Origin: Kiritimatiellaeota bacterium B1221
GTDB taxonomy: Bacteria; Verrucomicrobiota; Kiritimatiellia; SS1-B-03-39; UBA6053
DNA length: 64,000 bases
NCBI GenBank assembly: GCA_029269125.1
Contig: JARHXX010000001.1
Coordinates: 62,001-126,000, forward strand
Direction: 5' to 3'
Positions 48,627 through 57,827 of this stretch are shown piece by piece; the first letter of the stretch is position 1; each line of letters opens with the position of its first letter. The notes below the pieces were generated by a model that did no database searches, was not told the DNA's origin, and saw only the letters and a list, made by a program, of their open reading frames with translations. Position numbers and translations under genes: made by a program.

Positions 48627-49247
48627 TTAAGCTTCGTTTTCGACCATGATTTCAACACCTTCCTGACGCAAGCTGGTGCTGAAAGCTTCATCAATTTGAC
48701 TCAGAGGAAAACGGTGGGTAATCAGCTGATGAACCGGCAATCCCATTCTCTCTGCACGCTGCAGAAAGTGGTAAGCATTCGGATATTCAAAACTATTATA
48801 TACCCGGCGCCCCACCAGAGTAATTTCTTTTCGGCAGACATCATCATACGGATTCATTTTGCATTCGCCACCATCCACAAAATCGCCGACTTCATACACT
48901 CCTCCCCCCCGGCGAACCATTTTAAAAAAGTTTGAAAAAGCCGCCGGAACCCCGGTTACCTGAGAAGCAAAATGTGCCCCCACCCCTTTAGTCAACGCTG
49001 CTACCGCACCAGCCACCCGACTACGAAAATTCAATGTCGACCCGCATTGTTTTGCCCGTTCCAGCGCATGACAAACCACCGCTGCGGGTTCAATCAGGGT
49101 GCGAAGCTCAATGCTCATTTCATTCACCCCGAAAAAAGTAGAGCCCGGACGAATCACTACATCATCCCCGAAATAGCCATTAAAATGGTAGTCGGGCAAA
49201 TCAGGCAACAGTCCGTACACTTTCAACCCCTTGCTTTGGTATTTCAC
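48627..49247 (-). pseudogene. Remnant of a zinc-dependent alcohol dehydrogenase
   Basis: 206 aa covers only the C-terminal half of a medium-chain alcohol dehydrogenase: EPAAVVCHALERAKQCGSTL, then directly VAALTKGVGAHFASQVTGVP and AFSNFFKMVRRGGGVYEVGD, ending with LPVHQLITHRFPLSQIDEAF. The N-terminal zinc-binding half is absent, and between GSTL and AALTKG the GxGPxG Rossmann part is deleted. An in-frame TGA lies two codons before the GTG start. It cannot be active as a dehydrogenase, so it is decaying or partly reused. It runs convergent to the flavoenzyme. Confidence 0.7.
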
Positions 49248-49271
49248 GGATCACCTGCCGATGGCGTTCCG

Positions 49272-49883
49272 TCAGAATTTCTGCACCCAGCTCTGCAGTC
49301 CGCGCATAATCATTTCGACCGAAACCGTGCCGATAAATAATGCCGTAATACGTCCGGAAATTTCGATGTAATGTTCAATCAGCCGGGTGTGCTTGGTCCG
49401 GACCGCATCATGCAACAACTTCAAGGCAATCATAATAAACATCGATAACATCACCGCCAGAAAAATGACCAGGCAAGCTGACATCAACTCATGCCGTTTC
49501 CCGATAAGCACACTGGCGCTTATGGTTCCGGGTCCAATCAACATCGGCATGGCAATCGCGCCGGCCAAATGATCGGAATCGCCTCTTAACAGTTCGATGG
49601 AAGAAGGTCCTTTAAACACAAACTGAATACCGATCAATAAAAAGACCACCCCGCCAAATATTTGAAAAGAAGCGAAATCGGCCTGCATGAGGTTGGAAAA
49701 GATGGCATCCCCCAAGCTCGCAAATGCGCAGAAGATCACGGCCGCAATCATCCCCCCTCTCAGCAACACCCCGGCAAACGGTTTCGGGTTCAGCTTTTCA
49801 GCCACATCAGTCAAATAAACGATGAGCAGAAAAGGATTCAACAACACAAATAAAAAAACCATTGAGTTCAATAAATCAGACAA
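49272..49883 (-). CDS. MarC-family integral membrane protein
   Basis: 203 aa with about six helices, a possible exporter/transporter whose substrate is unknown in the family. The family motif region is present: LLNPFLLIVYLTDVA in helix 1, FASFQIFGGVVFLLIGIQF in the second third, and AIAMPMLIGPGTISASVLIG, the MarC hallmark (P-x-x-x-GPG). A TTG at 49883 with AAGGA nine bases before it, or an ATG seven codons on, may be the start. It lies between glgB and the dehydrogenase remnant. Confidence 0.85.
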   Translation of the reverse strand: MSDLLNSMVFLFVLLNPFLLIVYLTDVAEKLNPKPFAGVLLRGGMIAAVIFCAFASLGDAIFSNLMQADFASFQIFGGVVFLLIGIQFVFKGPSSIELLRGDSDHLAGAIAMPMLIGPGTISASVLIGKRHELMSACLVIFLAVMLSMFIMIALKLLHDAVRTKHTRLIEHYIEISGRITALFIGTVSVEMIMRGLQSWVQKF

Positions 49884-49927
49884 ACGCGACTATCCTTTTT
49901 TTTAACCTTCAGGCAGCAACCGGTGCT

Positions 49928-52147
49928 TTACCGCTGAATTTTAAACACCAACGCACTCAATGGAGGCAGCGTAATATTAATCGAATGCTCTTTACCCATC
50001 CAGGAGATGCCATCGCTGTGTACGCCCCCACCATTCCCCATATTGCTGCCGCCATAAACTTCCGCATCGGTATTGAGGATTTCTTTATAGTATCCGGCGT
50101 GCGGGACACCCAAACGATAATTTTCACGGGGAACCGGCGTGAAGTTTAAGACCACCACCACCTGGTCACCGGCATTTTTGCCTTTACGGATATATGAAAG
50201 CACACTCTGCTGACTGTCATGAAGATCAATCCACTCAAAGCCCGCACCGTCAAAATCCAGCTCGTGTAAAGCGCCTTCAGAAACATGGAGCCCATTGAGG
50301 TCTTTCACCAAATTCCGCAGTTTAAAATGAGGATCGTATTGAGTGAGATGCCATTCCAATTGTCCGCCATCCTGCCATTCAGTCCACTGACCAAACTCAC
50401 AGCCCATAAACAAAAGTTTTTTGCCGGGGTGGGTCCACATATAAGCGTACAACAAGCGCAGGTTGGCAAATTTCTGCCAGACATCCCCGGGCATTTTATC
50501 CAACATGCTCCGCTTACCGTGAACCACTTCATCGTGTGAGAAAGGTAAAATAAAGTTCTCATTAAACGCGTAGATCAGGGAGAACGTAATCTCACCGTGA
50601 TGATGCTTCCGGTGAATGGGTTCCTGTTGGATATATTCCAACGTGTCATTCATCCAGCCCATGTTCCATTTCAACCCGAAGCCGAGTCCGCCCAAATAGA
50701 CCGGGCGACTGACCATCGGCCAGGAGGTGGACTCTTCCGCAAAGGTAAGAAATCCCGGAAACTCCCGGTGGACGATTTCATTAAATTTCTTTAAAAAGGA
50801 CACCGCGCCCAGATTTTCGCGACCGCCAAATTCATTCGGCACCCAATCCCCGTCTTCTCGACTGTAATCCAAATATAGCATACTGGCCACCGCATCCACC
50901 CGGATACCGTCAAGATGATACACCTCGGCCCAAAACATGGCGGAACTCAGGAGGAAAGTCCGCACTTCATTACGGTCGTAATTAAAAATCAAGGTGCCCC
51001 AATCCCGATGCTCTCCTTTGCGGGGGTCCGAATGCTCATACAAATGGGAACCATCAAACTGCCCCAAACCATGCGGATCCTTGGGGAAATGGGCCGGCAC
51101 CCAGTCCAGGATGACGCCGATGCCTTCCTGATGGCAACGATCCACAAAATGCTTAAAATCATCCGGCGAACCAAACCGGGACGTGACCGCAAAATATCCG
51201 AGAGTTTGATAGCCCCAGGATCCATCAAACGGATGCTCGGTAATAGGCATCATTTCAATGTGGGTAAAGCCCAGACTCTTCACGTAGGGCAACAGATCAT
51301 CTGCCAATTCATGATAGGTCAGAAAGCGTTCCTCTCCATTTTCGGAGATACGTTTCCAAGATCCGAGATGACACTCATAAACAGAAATCGGTTGGTTCAG
51401 AGGATCGGGTTGCGCTTTACGCGCCGACATCCATTGTTCATCATGCCATTCATAGGCGTGAATATCCCATACCCGGGAAGCGGTCCGCGGACGCAACTCG
51501 CCCGCAAAGGCGTATGGATCGGCTTTATGCTGAATGCCTCCTCCCTGACCACGCACTTCAAATTTATATAAATCATTCAACCCCAGTCCGGGAATAAACA
51601 AGACCCAAATCCCGGATCCCCCCAGGCTTTGCATGCTATGGGTGCGGCCATCCCAGCGGTTGAAGTTCCCAATCACACTCACCCGCTCCGCACAGGGGGC
51701 CCATACCGCAAAACTCACGCCCGGAACGCCGTTAATATCCACCGCATGTGCGCCCATATAATCATAGGTCCGATAATGGGTCCCTTCGCCAATCAAGTAG
51801 AGGTCGGTATCCGGGATACGCACATGGTAGGCGTCGGCATATGGGTCTTCCACCAGTCGGGTCTCCGCGTCCCTTTCTTCAACCTGCAGCTGGTAATGCG
51901 CGGGCAACGTATCAAAATCCGCTTCAAAAACACCGTGGGGATGCACTTTGCTGGTCGGCACCGCTTCCCCGTCCACCATGACCTGCACTGATGATGCATG
52001 CGGATAAAAGCACCGCACCACGCCGGCATTGCCCTGCGTGTTCACAATTCCCAAAACACCATAGGGATTGTAGTGACGCGCTTCAACCAGACGGCTGATA
52101 TCTTCAGGGTATGCGGGTGTTTTCGTTGTTTTTTTCTTGGTTGCCAT
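49928..52147 (-). CDS. glgB: 1,4-alpha-glucan branching enzyme GlgB
   Basis: Introduces alpha-1,6 branches in glycogen. 739 aa, full length: an N-terminal CBM48-type pair ([40 protein letters not shown]), then the GH13 barrel. The catalytic Asp lies in [19 protein letters not shown], the acid/base Glu in [12 protein letters not shown], and the third residue in [18 protein letters not shown]. The lysine-rich N-terminus ([11 protein letters not shown]) is typical. No glgA, glgC or glgX follows here, so glycogen genes are dispersed. It is divergent from the rhamnose cassette. Confidence 0.97.
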   Translation of the reverse strand: MATKKKTTKTPAYPEDISRLVEARHYNPYGVLGIVNTQGNAGVVRCFYPHASSVQVMVDGEAVPTSKVHPHGVFEADFDTLPAHYQLQVEERDAETRLVEDPYADAYHVRIPDTDLYLIGEGTHYRTYDYMGAHAVDINGVPGVSFAVWAPCAERVSVIGNFNRWDGRTHSMQSLGGSGIWVLFIPGLGLNDLYKFEVRGQGGGIQHKADPYAFAGELRPRTASRVWDIHAYEWHDEQWMSARKAQPDPLNQPISVYECHLGSWKRISENGEERFLTYHELADDLLPYVKSLGFTHIEMMPITEHPFDGSWGYQTLGYFAVTSRFGSPDDFKHFVDRCHQEGIGVILDWVPAHFPKDPHGLGQFDGSHLYEHSDPRKGEHRDWGTLIFNYDRNEVRTFLLSSAMFWAEVYHLDGIRVDAVASMLYLDYSREDGDWVPNEFGGRENLGAVSFLKKFNEIVHREFPGFLTFAEESTSWPMVSRPVYLGGLGFGLKWNMGWMNDTLEYIQQEPIHRKHHHGEITFSLIYAFNENFILPFSHDEVVHGKRSMLDKMPGDVWQKFANLRLLYAYMWTHPGKKLLFMGCEFGQWTEWQDGGQLEWHLTQYDPHFKLRNLVKDLNGLHVSEGALHELDFDGAGFEWIDLHDSQQSVLSYIRKGKNAGDQVVVVLNFTPVPRENYRLGVPHAGYYKEILNTDAEVYGGSNMGNGGGVHSDGISWMGKEHSINITLPPLSALVFKIQR

Positions 52148-52285
52148 AAAAATCTCTCATTGGGGACTACGCATATCATTACATCTGACAGGACTATCGT
52201 CAAACATTCAACCACACCAAAGATGCACCGGGACAATCCAGTTGAAAGGACTTGTCATTTCACCAAGGATCCCTAATGAATAGAT

Positions 52286-53383
52286 ATGGAAAACATCAAA
52301 GCGCTCAAAATCCTGGTTACCGGCGGATCCGGCTTTATCGGCAGTAATTTGGTTAAATTGCTCATCGAAGAAAAAGGATGTGAAGTGGTCAATCTCGATA
52401 AGCTGACCTACGCGGGAAATCCGGAATCCCTCAAATCCGTGGAGACGCATTCGGGATACACCTTCGCCCAGGTCGATCTTTGCGATGCAAATGCGGTGCA
52501 GGCATTATTCACAACCCACCAACCCGATGCCGTGATGCACCTTGCGGCCGAAAGTCATGTCGACCGTTCCATCGACGGCCCCGGAGACTTCATCCAAACC
52601 AATGTGGTGGGCACCTTCACTTTGCTGCAGGCCGCTTTAGAGTATTGGCGCAACCTGGAAGGCGGGAAAAAAGAGGCCTTTCGTTTTTTACATGTGAGTA
52701 CCGACGAAGTGTATGGCTCTCTGGCTCCTGACGCTCCCGGATTCAATGAGCGCACCGCCTACGATCCGCACTCCCCCTACAGCGCGAGCAAAGCCTCGTC
52801 CGACCATTTGGCCCGGGCCTGGGCCGACACCTACGGACTCCCCGTACTGGTCACCAATTGCTCAAACAATTACGGTCCTTATCAGTTCCCGGAAAAACTG
52901 ATACCGGTGGTCATCCTCAAATGCCTGCACAACGAGGAAATTCCGGTTTACGGTAAAGGGGAAAACATCCGGGACTGGCTGTATGTCGGGGATCACGCGG
53001 AAGCCCTCTACACCGTACTCTCCCAGGGTAAAGTCGGGGAGACCTACAACATTGGAGGCAACAACGAGCGCAAAAATATCGAATTGGTCACCACACTCTG
53101 CAGCATATTGGATGAACTTAAACCCGGAGAACGGCCCTATGCGGAAAATATCCGCTATGTAACCGACCGCCCCGGCCACGATCTGCGTTACGCCATTGAT
53201 CCCACTAAAATTTCTTCCGAACTGAACTGGCAACCCAAAGAATCATTTGAAAGCGGATTCAAGAAAACTGTAAAATGGTATTTGGACAATCAGACATGGT
53301 GGCAGAATATTTTAGATGGCAATTATCAACTTGAACGTCTGGGCAAAGGCTCGGAATCATCAAACGCAAAGGACAGTCAATGA
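52286..53383 (+). CDS. rfbB: dTDP-glucose 4,6-dehydratase
   Basis: Second step of dTDP-rhamnose synthesis. 365 aa short-chain dehydrogenase/reductase fold: [20 protein letters not shown] binds NAD+, [20 protein letters not shown] and the catalytic pair [15 protein letters not shown] follow, with STDEVYGS carrying the Asp/Glu acid-base pair. [17 protein letters not shown] and [11 protein letters not shown] are further family blocks. First gene of a three-gene cassette; the next gene overlaps it by four bases. Confidence 0.96.
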   Translation: MENIKALKILVTGGSGFIGSNLVKLLIEEKGCEVVNLDKLTYAGNPESLKSVETHSGYTFAQVDLCDANAVQALFTTHQPDAVMHLAAESHVDRSIDGPGDFIQTNVVGTFTLLQAALEYWRNLEGGKKEAFRFLHVSTDEVYGSLAPDAPGFNERTAYDPHSPYSASKASSDHLARAWADTYGLPVLVTNCSNNYGPYQFPEKLIPVVILKCLHNEEIPVYGKGENIRDWLYVGDHAEALYTVLSQGKVGETYNIGGNNERKNIELVTTLCSILDELKPGERPYAENIRYVTDRPGHDLRYAIDPTKISSELNWQPKESFESGFKKTVKWYLDNQTWWQNILDGNYQLERLGKGSESSNAKDSQ

Positions 53384-54258
53384 TCGCATTACTCGGCGGA
53401 AGCGGCTACGTGGGTGGCGCATACCAAACCTATTTTCAGCAACGGGGAATCCCCTATCAGTCCCTCACCCGCGCGGAACTGGATTACACAGACCTCAAAA
53501 CCCTCAACCAGTGGTTGAAACAAGAGAAACCGGATTTCCTCATCAACGCTGCGGGCTATACCGGCAAACCCAATGTGGATGCCTGCGAAGCCGATAAGCA
53601 CAACTGCCTCTTCGGCAACGCGGTTTTCCCGGGCATTGTGGCCGAGGCCTGTGCCGGGGCCGGCATCCAATGGGGGCAGGTCTCAAGTGGATGTATCTAC
53701 ACCGGCTGCCGGGAAGATGGCAAAGGCTTCACTGAGGATGACAAACCCAATTTCTCTTTCCGCACCGATAACTGCTCTTTCTATTCAGGCACCAAAGCAC
53801 TGGGCGAAGAAGTACTCAAAGATGCGGAAAATGCGTATGTCTGGCGACTCCGCATTCCGTTTAACCACGAAGACAGCCCCCGGAATTATCTCAGTAAACT
53901 CATGCGCTACGCCCGTTTACTCGAAGCCACCAATTCCATTTCACAACTCAACGAATTTGTGGAGGCCACCTTTGCATGCTTTGAAAAGCAGGTCCCCTTC
54001 GGAATTTACAATGTAACCAACCCCGGCGAAGTCACCACCAGTGAAGTTGCCAAAATGATTGAAGACCACGGCCTGGCCCCTCACGAATTTTCTTTCTTCG
54101 ACGACGAAGTGGAGTTCATGAAAAAAGCTGCGATCACCCCCCGGTCAAATTGCGTGCTGGATGCAAGCAAACTGGAAAATGCGGGCATCAAACTCACGCC
54201 GGTTCGGGAAGCCATCTCACAGGCACTGGAAAACTGGATTCCTGAAAAAAACGTTTAA
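53380..54258 (+). CDS. Bifunctional dTDP-4-keto-6-deoxyglucose 3,5-epimerase/4-reductase-like enzyme (NRS/ER type)
   Basis: 292 aa SDR fold. Normal RmlD is only a reductase, but this protein matches the plant and giant-virus NRS/ER pattern: [55 protein letters not shown] (Tyr/Lys pair), [40 protein letters not shown] and [12 protein letters not shown]. Those motifs are my own comparison. If correct, one enzyme does both the 3,5-epimerisation and 4-reduction, which explains why no rfbC gene is present. It overlaps rfbB by four bases. The product would be dTDP-L-rhamnose for envelope glycans. Confidence 0.75.
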   Translation: MIALLGGSGYVGGAYQTYFQQRGIPYQSLTRAELDYTDLKTLNQWLKQEKPDFLINAAGYTGKPNVDACEADKHNCLFGNAVFPGIVAEACAGAGIQWGQVSSGCIYTGCREDGKGFTEDDKPNFSFRTDNCSFYSGTKALGEEVLKDAENAYVWRLRIPFNHEDSPRNYLSKLMRYARLLEATNSISQLNEFVEATFACFEKQVPFGIYNVTNPGEVTTSEVAKMIEDHGLAPHEFSFFDDEVEFMKKAAITPRSNCVLDASKLENAGIKLTPVREAISQALENWIPEKNV

Positions 54259-54339
54259 CGCCCCCGCGAGTGCAATCGCCCCTGGAAATCCGCGGCCAGT
54301 TATGTCTGTCCGCGGCAGATTAAAAACTGGAGAATCTCA

Positions 54340-55209
54340 ATGAAACGTAAAGGCATCATTTTAGCTGGCGGATCCGGAACCCGCCTCCATCCCCTCACCC
54401 GTGCGGTTTCGAAGCAGTTGATGCCCATCTACGATAAGCCGATGGTTTACTATCCGCTGTCCATGCTGATGCTGAGTGGCATCAAAGAGATTCTGATCAT
54501 CAGCACCCCCCATGACCTCCCCCACTTCAAAACATTATTCGGCGACGGCACCCAGTTTGGCCTGCAAATCGAATACGCCGAACAACCCAGTCCGGACGGC
54601 TTGGCCCAGGCATTCATTATCGCCGAAGACTTTCTAAATGGTGCACCCAGCTCTCTTATTCTGGGCGACAACCTTTTCTACGGACATAAAATAGAAAATT
54701 CGCTGATGGCCGCCGATGAAAGTGAAGGCGCAACGATATTCGGGTATGCTGTCGATGATCCCCGGGAATACGGGGTGGTTGATTTTGATCAGGATGGAAA
54801 CGCGCTTTCAATCGAAGAAAAACCCGAAAAACCCAAATCCAAATTTGCGGTGCCCGGCATTTACTTCTACGACAAATACGCCCCACAATATGCACGCGAA
54901 CAAAAACCTTCCCCCCGGGGGGAACTCGAAATCACCGACCTGAATCTCCGTTACTTAAAAGAGGGAAAACTCAAAGTGGAAATTCTCGGACGGGGTACCG
55001 CCTGGCTGGATACCGGAAACAGCGACAACCTGCTCGCCGCCTCCCAATTTGTGCAGGTGATCGAAAAACGCCAGGGACTCAAAATTGGCTGTTTGGAAGA
55101 AATCGCCTGGAGAAAAGGCTTCATCACCCAAATCCAGTTTAAAGAATTGGCGGATCAATACGGAAAAAGTCAGTACGGACAATATCTCCGGAAACTGGCG
55201 GAAATCTGA
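54340..55209 (+). CDS. rfbA: Glucose-1-phosphate thymidylyltransferase
   Basis: First enzyme of dTDP-sugar synthesis: dTTP plus glucose-1-phosphate to dTDP-glucose. 289 aa. [20 protein letters not shown] is the nucleotide-binding signature with the pyrophosphorylase Arg/Lys, [18 protein letters not shown] follows, and [24 protein letters not shown] and [20 protein letters not shown] complete the family. GGAG precedes the ATG. It stands 80 bases behind the epimerase/reductase gene, so it probably shares the transcript. Confidence 0.97.
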   Translation: MKRKGIILAGGSGTRLHPLTRAVSKQLMPIYDKPMVYYPLSMLMLSGIKEILIISTPHDLPHFKTLFGDGTQFGLQIEYAEQPSPDGLAQAFIIAEDFLNGAPSSLILGDNLFYGHKIENSLMAADESEGATIFGYAVDDPREYGVVDFDQDGNALSIEEKPEKPKSKFAVPGIYFYDKYAPQYAREQKPSPRGELEITDLNLRYLKEGKLKVEILGRGTAWLDTGNSDNLLAASQFVQVIEKRQGLKIGCLEEIAWRKGFITQIQFKELADQYGKSQYGQYLRKLAEI

Positions 55210-55220
55210 ATTCCGGTTGC

Positions 55221-55263
55221 CCCTTCTCTCTCCCCCTTCTCTCTCCCACCCTTGTCTCTCCCT
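55221..55263. repeat. Three tandem copies of CCCTTCTCTCTCC
   Basis: The 13-base unit occurs at 55221, again at 55234 after a short step, and once more at 55249 with one change (CCCTTGTCTCTCC). It fills the gap between convergent rfbA and the nrdR partner gene. It is probably a slippage-prone pyrimidine repeat with no function. Confidence 0.5.
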
Positions 55264-55269
55264 TTGTCA

Positions 55270-55884
55270 CTACGCATCCACCATCAAATGGGGCAAGGTT
55301 CCTCCGCCGATATGCTGCAGACAATCCCGTAAACCCTGCAACCATTTCCGGCCAGTTTTGCGGTCGATACCATTAATTTTCACCTGAGGTGGCTGGCTGG
55401 CATCATGCACCAGCGGCACCAGTCCCCGTGCCACATGCTGCATCACCATCTGTTCACCCAACTCATGCCATTCGTCCAGCAAAGGTTTTAATGTTTGACC
55501 CTGAATCACCCATCGACCTTCCCCGCCCCAGACCTGACCTTCATATGCGAGCACCCCTTTTTCAACCAAACGCCAGCTGCTTGATGGGCAGCCGATTTTG
55601 AGCAGTGGCGGAACAGCCCGCAACGAACGTTCCGGAAAATCACGTCCATGCAACAGAGAGATTTGTGCAGGATCGATTTCCCGTTCAAGTAAAAATCCGG
55701 TAACCAAAAGATCGGCCAAATATTCCTGCTGCCGCCCCTCACCCAACCTTTCGGCATGATGCCAGATACGTTGTACAATCCACGCATGATCCGTGGCCTC
55801 CCCGGGCAGCCCGGCTTCTTTCAGTATTTCAATTAATCGTAAACAGGCATCAGGAAGCCCGGGAGATTCAAGCGGCGCGACCAT
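55270..55884 (-). CDS. Protein of unknown function coupled to nrdR
   Basis: 204 aa, no family recognised. No membrane helix or signal peptide. It is helix-rich (DACLRLIEILKEAGLPGEAT, VQRIWHHAERLGEGRQQEYL) with beta segments in the middle (GVLAYEGQVWGGEGRWVIQG). The start ATG shares a base with the nrdR stop (TAATG), so the two are translated from the same message. The coupling hints at a role beside nucleotide or chromosome regulation, but no motif supports this. A RecO-like role came to mind but is not backed by motifs. Confidence 0.6.
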   Translation of the reverse strand: MVAPLESPGLPDACLRLIEILKEAGLPGEATDHAWIVQRIWHHAERLGEGRQQEYLADLLVTGFLLEREIDPAQISLLHGRDFPERSLRAVPPLLKIGCPSSSWRLVEKGVLAYEGQVWGGEGRWVIQGQTLKPLLDEWHELGEQMVMQHVARGLVPLVHDASQPPQVKINGIDRKTGRKWLQGLRDCLQHIGGGTLPHLMVDA

Positions 55885-56342
55885 TATTCCTCACGACCTA
55901 TCAGACTTTCCACTTCACTCAGAAATTGATTCACATCCCGGTAGCGACGGTACACACTGGCAAAGCGCACATATGCCACCTCATCTAACCGCTCCAGCTT
56001 GTCCATAATCTTTCGACCGATCGCAATACTGGGAACTTCCTTTTCGTATTCGTTCTCAAGTTCTTTCACAATGGTATCGACGATTTCCAGAATTTCGTCT
56101 TCATCCACCGGACGTTTTTCGCAAGACTTTTTAATCCCCTGCAAAATTTTCACCGGTTTAAAATCTTCAGTAATTCCATTTCGTTTGAGCACCCGGATCC
56201 CTGAACGCATGACCTCTTCATAGGTGGTGAAACGGTGGCCACATCCCAGACACAGCCTGCGTCGGCGAATGACTTCCCCGTCTTTGACCGTGCGGCTATC
56301 GATGACCTTGTCTTCAAGTTCGTGGCATTTTGGACATTTCAT
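55884..56342 (-). CDS. nrdR: Transcriptional repressor NrdR
   Basis: Represses ribonucleotide reductase genes in response to dATP/ATP. 152 aa, exact family length. Zinc ribbon with Cys3, Cys6, Cys31 and Cys34 (CPKC, then CLGCGHRF), followed by the ATP-cone: VLKRNGITEDFKPVKILQGI, KKSCEKRPVDEDEILEIVDT and DKLERLDEVAYVRFASVYRR. It binds NrdR boxes upstream of nrd operons; none of those genes is in the window. First gene of a pair with the unknown protein. Confidence 0.98.
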   Translation of the reverse strand: MKCPKCHELEDKVIDSRTVKDGEVIRRRRLCLGCGHRFTTYEEVMRSGIRVLKRNGITEDFKPVKILQGIKKSCEKRPVDEDEILEIVDTIVKELENEYEKEVPSIAIGRKIMDKLERLDEVAYVRFASVYRRYRDVNQFLSEVESLIGREE

Positions 56343-56459
56343 AATGAAACCCTCACATTTTCAGAAAGGCTGAAAAAAATCATTGAGGATGCGGAATCAT
56401 TACCATACTACATGTTGTGGTGTCAATGCCGTGCACCTGCAGAAACGACCACTAAATGT

Positions 56460-57137
56460 ATGACTGATCTACAACTGATTCTTCCAGTCTATCAAGACCG
56501 GGAAGCGCTTGAAAAGCTTCTCCCCACCCTCCTGAAACAAGGATGGAAGCCGGAACAAATCACAGTGATCGATGCGAGCGAAGTTGATGCGTTTCCTCTG
56601 GAGAACCCCTGGAACGTGCACGTTTACCACCCGCCCTCCTCATTTCTTGGACGGGCGGGGCAAATGAATTTCGGGGTTCAACAAACCCAGTCCGCCGCCT
56701 TGCTTTTTCTGCATGTGGACAGCTTTCTCCCAGACAACGCCCAAACCCATATTTTACATGCGCTTCAAAACGGCAACATCGGCGGTGGCTTTTCCCGCCG
56801 CTTTGACTCCCCTTCGCTGTTTTTACAGTTCACTTGTTTACTGGCAGATCTTCGGGGCAAATGGTTCGGCTGGTATTTTGGGGATCAGGCCATTTTCTGC
56901 AGTCGATCGGTCTTCGATCAAGTGGGAGGCTATCCCGATATCGCACCTTTTGAAGATTTAGAATTTTGCCGTAAACTTAAAAAACAAGGATCATTGACCC
57001 TGCTCAAACCCGGCATTGTTTCCTCCGCCCGCCGCTTTCAGGAGGGGCCTGTTCGTAAAACCTTCAAGGATTTTTGCCTCACGGTCTCCTACTTCATAAA
57101 AAATCCGCAGCTTCAGAAAACAGCATCAGCTGATTAA
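56460..57137 (+). CDS. Family 2 glycosyltransferase (TIGR04283-like)
   Basis: 225 aa from the ATG at 56460; upstream in-frame sequence is the antisense of nrdR. LILPVYQDREALEKLLPTLL opens the GT-A fold, and LLFLHVDSFLPDNAQTHILH has the HVD metal motif of this group in place of DxD. GGFSRRFDSP, WYFGDQAIFCSRSVFDQVGG and FEDLEFCRKLKK follow, the acceptor-side blocks of the TIGR04283 family. The product is unknown: some relatives are tied to arsenosugar or lipid glycosylation. Divergent from nrdR. Confidence 0.88.
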   Translation: MTDLQLILPVYQDREALEKLLPTLLKQGWKPEQITVIDASEVDAFPLENPWNVHVYHPPSSFLGRAGQMNFGVQQTQSAALLFLHVDSFLPDNAQTHILHALQNGNIGGGFSRRFDSPSLFLQFTCLLADLRGKWFGWYFGDQAIFCSRSVFDQVGGYPDIAPFEDLEFCRKLKKQGSLTLLKPGIVSSARRFQEGPVRKTFKDFCLTVSYFIKNPQLQKTASAD

Positions 57138-57141
57138 GGAT

Positions 57142-57534
57142 TTGCATTCTTTCATCCTCACAGCCTTTCATCCTGATAAGACGGGCCACAGTTTCTTCAT
57201 AAAGCATCCTTATTTTGCATACTCTGCCATACGCAAAGCCTCCCCACTTCCCCGGACACAAACCAAATTAAACAAATTCTCCCTGCGGTGCCTCCCCTTC
57301 TTTATCGCTTTCACCGGAATCCCGCATGCGAGCCTGATCGTGGATCATTTTACCGGCCGTGGATCCTTAAGTCTCGGCGCGAATAGATTTAACGCAGACA
57401 GCGGTTCGTCCGGAGTCCGGAAGGCAACCGGCATGGAAAACACCATCCTTTCCTACACCTCGGAACCAGGAACGGGACTCCTGATATTGATCAGCGGCAG
57501 CCTCGTCCTGCGGGGAATTTTCCGGCGCGCTTAA
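57142..57534 (+). CDS. Possible remnant of a PEP-CTERM exoprotein
   Basis: The open frame begins at a TTG only one base after AAGGA, which makes initiation doubtful; no ATG is present before mid-gene. The N-terminal half is not protein-like, but RCLPFFIAFTGIPHASLIVD looks like a signal peptide with its cleavage site, followed by only about 40 residues. The end, SEPGTGLLILISGSLVLRGI and FRRA, reads as a PEP-CTERM tail with the first Pro replaced by Ser. I read it as an internally shortened exoprotein gene, more likely decaying than active. Confidence 0.4.
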   Translation: MHSFILTAFHPDKTGHSFFIKHPYFAYSAIRKASPLPRTQTKLNKFSLRCLPFFIAFTGIPHASLIVDHFTGRGSLSLGANRFNADSGSSGVRKATGMENTILSYTSEPGTGLLILISGSLVLRGIFRRA

Positions 57535-57827
57535 AGCTCTTTTCAAAGCTGGAATCCATCTCTTTGGAAGCGAAACCTGTCATTTTGACAGTTTCGGAAA
57601 CTCATTTCCCCGCGCCAGCCTTTCGACAAAAAAAAGCAATCGGTCCCATGCGTGGCAAGGGTCAAAAAAATCAAGCGGTTGCCTAAAAGGCCGATTTCTT
57701 TTTGTTTAATATAGATACAATTACACTTCTTAAGCGGGCCCAATATTATTTTTCGCATTGTATTGCCATCTTATTTTTGGAGATACATATTTCAAAAAAT
57801 AATCTCCGGTTTTAAGAAAAATAATTT
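57535..57827. promoter_or_regulatory. Gene-free leader of the second lacI gene
   Basis: No supported gene. A stem-loop GAAAC-C-TGTCA/TTT/TGACA-GTTTC (57572-57595) with one bulged base lies at the start. AT-rich DNA follows. Nearer the gene, GGAGAT (57779-57784) and ATCTCC (57802-57807) form a 6-bp inverted repeat around 17 bases, about 20 bases before the ATG; it may be an operator. No strong Shine-Dalgarno sequence is seen. The lacI-type motif from 33686 does not recur here. Confidence 0.4.

Noticed and set aside
55221-55263. Tandem repeats considered as a CRISPR-like array
   Set aside because: Units are 13 bases with almost no spacers and there are no cas genes.
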